From Flammeovirgaceae bacterium (GTDB taxonomy: Bacteria; Bacteroidota; Bacteroidia; Cytophagales; Cyclobacteriaceae): a DNA stretch of 64,000 nucleotides. The notes beneath the pieces were generated by a model, which was not told the origin of the DNA, made no database searches, and was given only the letters and a program-made list of their open reading frames with translations. Below, piece by piece: positions 61,802 through 64,000 of this stretch. Position numbers and translations under genes: made by a program. The stretch spans positions 52,199 through 116,198 of the forward strand of contig JAHEKQ010000003.1 in NCBI GenBank assembly GCA_024638265.1, read 5' to 3'. Numbering within the stretch: the first letter of the stretch is position 1; each line of letters opens with the position of its first letter.

Positions 61802-62772
61802 TCGAAGATGATGATATTGAATGCATTGACTTTGTTTACCCTATTACCATAGCCTTTTATGATTCCGGTAGAGAACAACTCTTCAACTATACCATCAGCT
61901 CAGACTCTTCTTTGTTTGCATTATTGTCCATTTCAGGTCCTGGGGATTATTTCAGCATTGAATTCCCCGTACAGATGGTACTTAGTGATGGGATGGTACT
62001 CACTGCCAATGACAATGATGAACTCGAAGATATAATTGACATGGCAGAAGACATATGTGATGAGGAGGATGACTATGAGGCGGATATATTAGAGGATGGT
62101 CAGCTCATTTCATTCCTGACCGCGGGGCAGTGGGTGGTGACGGTGTTCTATGACAACGAGGATCTTTCTTCCAATTACGTGGATTATCAATTTGATTTCA
62201 GTGTGGATGGCAACATCGTGGTAGATTTTCAAAGTAATCCACTGAATGGCACATGGCAGACCGGCGGTGACAACGAACAATTTCGACTTGATTTGGATTT
62301 CGATAACCAGGATCCCCTGGACCGACTGAACCAGGATTGGGATATCATCTTATATACCAATGATAAAATCATGTTGGGTCATAGTGGCGGTGGCGATAAC
62401 TACTCGGATTTCCTGGTACTGGAAAGGGAGTTTCCATCAGGAGATGATGAATTGGAAACAGTGTTGAAGGCAAAGACCTGGGTGGTTGATGAATACGTAG
62501 TTTCAGACACTGACAAAACCTCTGATTTCGCTGGATTTACCATCAGTTTTTCAGATCAGGGCCTGACCTCCGCGACCGATCAAAATGAAACCATCGACGG
62601 AACCTGGCTTTCCGTTTCGACCGCATTTCTGGTCCTGGATTATCCAGATGCTCCCATGGACCAATTAGAGGGTGAGTGGCTGGTTACCGGTATTGGTCCT
62701 TCAGAGATAAGCCTTCAAATACCTCGTGGAGAGGGTAATGATCCAGATATTTTGGTGCTTGTTGCCAATTAA
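61741..62772 (+). CDS. 5'-truncated repeat protein, probable former surface lipoprotein
   Basis: An open frame of 343 codons from GTG 61741. No signal peptide is present, although the content looks exported. It starts in mid-repeat: VVNNRDELEVWTEQC is the tail of a unit that then recurs as CIDFVYPITIAFYDS with a SSDSSLF end, then YFSIEFPVQMVLSDG with an NDNDELEDIIDMAEDIC end. Two further tandem domains follow (LNGTW...LDLDF...PLDRLNQDWDII and IDGTW...LVLDY...PMDQLEGEWLVT). The protein is very acidic. The missing first half of the first unit, and signal, were probably lost at the same junction that cut the methyltransferase. Confidence 0.6.
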   Translation: MVVNNRDELEVWTEQCEKGLIEDDDIECIDFVYPITIAFYDSGREQLFNYTISSDSSLFALLSISGPGDYFSIEFPVQMVLSDGMVLTANDNDELEDIIDMAEDICDEEDDYEADILEDGQLISFLTAGQWVVTVFYDNEDLSSNYVDYQFDFSVDGNIVVDFQSNPLNGTWQTGGDNEQFRLDLDFDNQDPLDRLNQDWDIILYTNDKIMLGHSGGGDNYSDFLVLEREFPSGDDELETVLKAKTWVVDEYVVSDTDKTSDFAGFTISFSDQGLTSATDQNETIDGTWLSVSTAFLVLDYPDAPMDQLEGEWLVTGIGPSEISLQIPRGEGNDPDILVLVAN

Positions 62773-62793
62773 ATCTCCTTAATCAATCGATCA

Positions 62794-62816
62794 CCCGCTG
62801 ATTCAGCGGGCCTTTT
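62794..62816 (+). terminator. Intrinsic terminator after the truncated repeat protein
   Basis: CCCGCTG (62794-62800) pairs with CAGCGGG (62804-62810) around ATT, followed by CCTTTT. It begins 21 bases after the stop. Confidence 0.65.
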
Positions 62817-62898
62817 CAACTCGTCTAAGGATTTGTTCCATTCGTCTTCAAATCCTTTCCATAAGTCTCATTATTTCCAGGCTCCGGGACATTCAGGA

Positions 62899-62906
62899 TA
62901 GATTTG
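62899..62906 (+). promoter_or_regulatory. -7 element of the receiver-kinase gene
   Basis: TAGATTTG, an exact TAnnTTTG, 13 bases before ATG 62920. The -33 region has TTT rather than TTG at a slightly long spacing. Confidence 0.45.
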
Positions 62907-62919
62907 TAGTGTTCAAAAA

Positions 62920-64000
62920 ATGAAAACTATGAAAAAGACGATCCTCTGTGTTGACGATGAAATGATCATCTTAAACTCTCTGAAAACCCAGCTTCAGTCC
63001 CATGTAAGCCGGGATGTGTCCATCGAATGCGTGGAAAGTGCGGATGAAGCACTGACATTAATAGATGAGCTTACGGAAGCAGGTGAGGAAATCGCCTTGG
63101 TGATCTCAGACCAGATCATGCCCGGTATGCCCGGAGATGAGTTGCTCATGAAGGTCCATGAGAAGTTGGACAAGACCAATAAGATTCTGCTTACTGGCCA
63201 TGCCGATAATGAGGAATTATTTGACCTGGTTAAGAGGATCAACCTTTACAGGTATATCTCCAAGCCCTGGAAACATACCGACCTTCAAATGACGGTTAAT
63301 GAAGCATTAAATGCTTATGATCGTGAAAAGGATCTCGAAAAGAAAAACAGGGAACTCAACGCGTTGAACACTTCGCTGGAGGATAAAGTAAAGGAGCGTA
63401 CCCGTGAGCTTGAAGATAACCAAAATAAGTTAGAGAAAACGATAACAGAGCTGCAGGCTGCACAGGGCAAATTGATCGAGTCAGAAAAACTGGCCTCTCT
63501 TGGTCAGCTTATGGCAGGTATAGCCCACGAGATCAATACTCCATTAGGTGCTATTACAGCTTCAGCCGGTTCACTTAAAGAAGGGTTTTGGGGTTGTCTT
63601 TCCTCACTCCCCTATGTACTGAAAAGTCTTCCGGAAGATCAGAACCAACTGTTTTACCGGATGATTCGTCGCGGGTCCTCTCAAATCCAGGTGCTTTCCA
63701 CCAAGGAAGCCAGGATGAAGCGAAGGGAGATAAGAAGTGAATTGGAAAACTGGAATGTTGAATCTGCCGATTTGTTGGCAGACAGGCTGGTAGATATGAA
63801 CATTACTGATTCCCTTGACGAATACAGGGAGTTGATCTGTCATCCCAACAGGGACTCCATTATTGGTGCGGCATTCGGGCTGATCAGCCAGAATAAAACA
63901 ACGCAAAATATTGAGACGGCAGTTCAAAAAGCAGGAAAGATCGTTTATGCCTTGAAATCATATTCCCGATTCGGGGAAACGGAAAAGACTTCAGATGTCG
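62920..64000 (+). CDS. Receiver domain-histidine kinase hybrid, 3'-partial
   Basis: An open frame of 360 codons that runs off the window. Residues 4-130 are a response-regulator receiver with phospho-acceptor D64 ([13 protein letters not shown]) and K115 (YISKPW). A coiled-coil linker follows (about 140-190). The kinase H-box is [20 protein letters not shown] with H203. The N-terminal receiver before a kinase, without a membrane segment, suggests a soluble protein taking input from a partner kinase. ATG 62920 and ATG 62929 are both possible. The ATPase domain should lie beyond the window. Confidence 0.88.
   Translation, partial: MKTMKKTILCVDDEMIILNSLKTQLQSHVSRDVSIECVESADEALTLIDELTEAGEEIALVISDQIMPGMPGDELLMKVHEKLDKTNKILLTGHADNEELFDLVKRINLYRYISKPWKHTDLQMTVNEALNAYDREKDLEKKNRELNALNTSLEDKVKERTRELEDNQNKLEKTITELQAAQGKLIESEKLASLGQLMAGIAHEINTPLGAITASAGSLKEGFWGCLSSLPYVLKSLPEDQNQLFYRMIRRGSSQIQVLSTKEARMKRREIRSELENWNVESADLLADRLVDMNITDSLDEYRELICHPNRDSIIGAAFGLISQNKTTQNIETAVQKAGKIVYALKSYSRFGETEKTSDV

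Overview
The window reads as a chromosomal segment of a gliding, aerobic Bacteroidota bacterium, most likely of the order Cytophagales. The evidence is family content plus promoter style. It holds a GldJ-type SUMF1 lipoprotein, a DUF4270 lipoprotein, a Rho factor with the long charged N-terminal insertion of this phylum, a DUF4834 protein and LytS/LytTR-type signalling. At least eight intergenic sites match the Bacteroidota -7 element TAnnTTTG exactly; two of these, upstream of sucD and carB, also have a TTG at the right -33 distance. I saw no rRNA, tRNA, CRISPR array, prophage or intact insertion sequence.

Layout. 1-1539: end of a threonine aldolase and a DUF2911 protein. 1558-8638: a phosphate-uptake locus, with two Na/Pi cotransporters and a FecR-like/CHASE2 pair on the minus strand and a divergent phosphate-type porin preceded by an 11-bp-periodic Pho-box-like array. 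8691-10159: two small membrane genes and a GGGP-synthase-family gene. 10160-14035: AraC regulator, acyl-CoA dehydrogenase, amidohydrolase lipoprotein. 14103-17521: panC-panD-flippase-rfaE2-Zn peptidase operon. 17631-25698: a GT5 N-domain protein, DUF4270, a 3HCDH-like protein, RidA, gltX, a Lys1-like dehydrogenase and PIN-PhoH. 25703-26572: sucD. 26665-30784: a second CHASE2 gene with three tandem FecR-like/TPR paralogues. 30878-38010: a six-gene operon of meaB, a BtuFCD-like ABC transporter, an FAD oxidoreductase and a polyferredoxin membrane protein. 38011-41490: exonuclease III, an AhpD-like protein, ComF and GldJ. 41769-43544: a LytS/LytTR two-component system with a candidate self-operator. 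43522-55864: a long minus-strand run carB-DUF4834-dapF-secA-lipoprotein-M20 peptidase-mfd. 55974-59403: a small protein, rho and serS, flanked by short tandem-repeat tracts. 59735-61441: DUF819 protein and a MarR regulator. 61493-62772: a broken FkbM-type methyltransferase joined to a 5'-truncated repeat protein. 62920-end: a receiver-histidine kinase that runs off the window.

The most interesting item is the repeated association of a stand-alone CHASE2 membrane protein (no kinase or cyclase output domain) with secreted FecR-like proteins. It occurs twice, once inside the apparent phosphate-transport operon and once as an expanded paralogue array. I infer an envelope sensing or scaffolding module; its function is not known from the sequence. 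Other strong leads are the Pho-box array, the meaB/ABC/redox operon, the paired LytTR half-sites, the amidohydrolase lacking the usual HxH motif, and the chimeric junction near 61.73 kb. Most of the rest is conserved housekeeping. Motif positions were read by eye; no database search was run.
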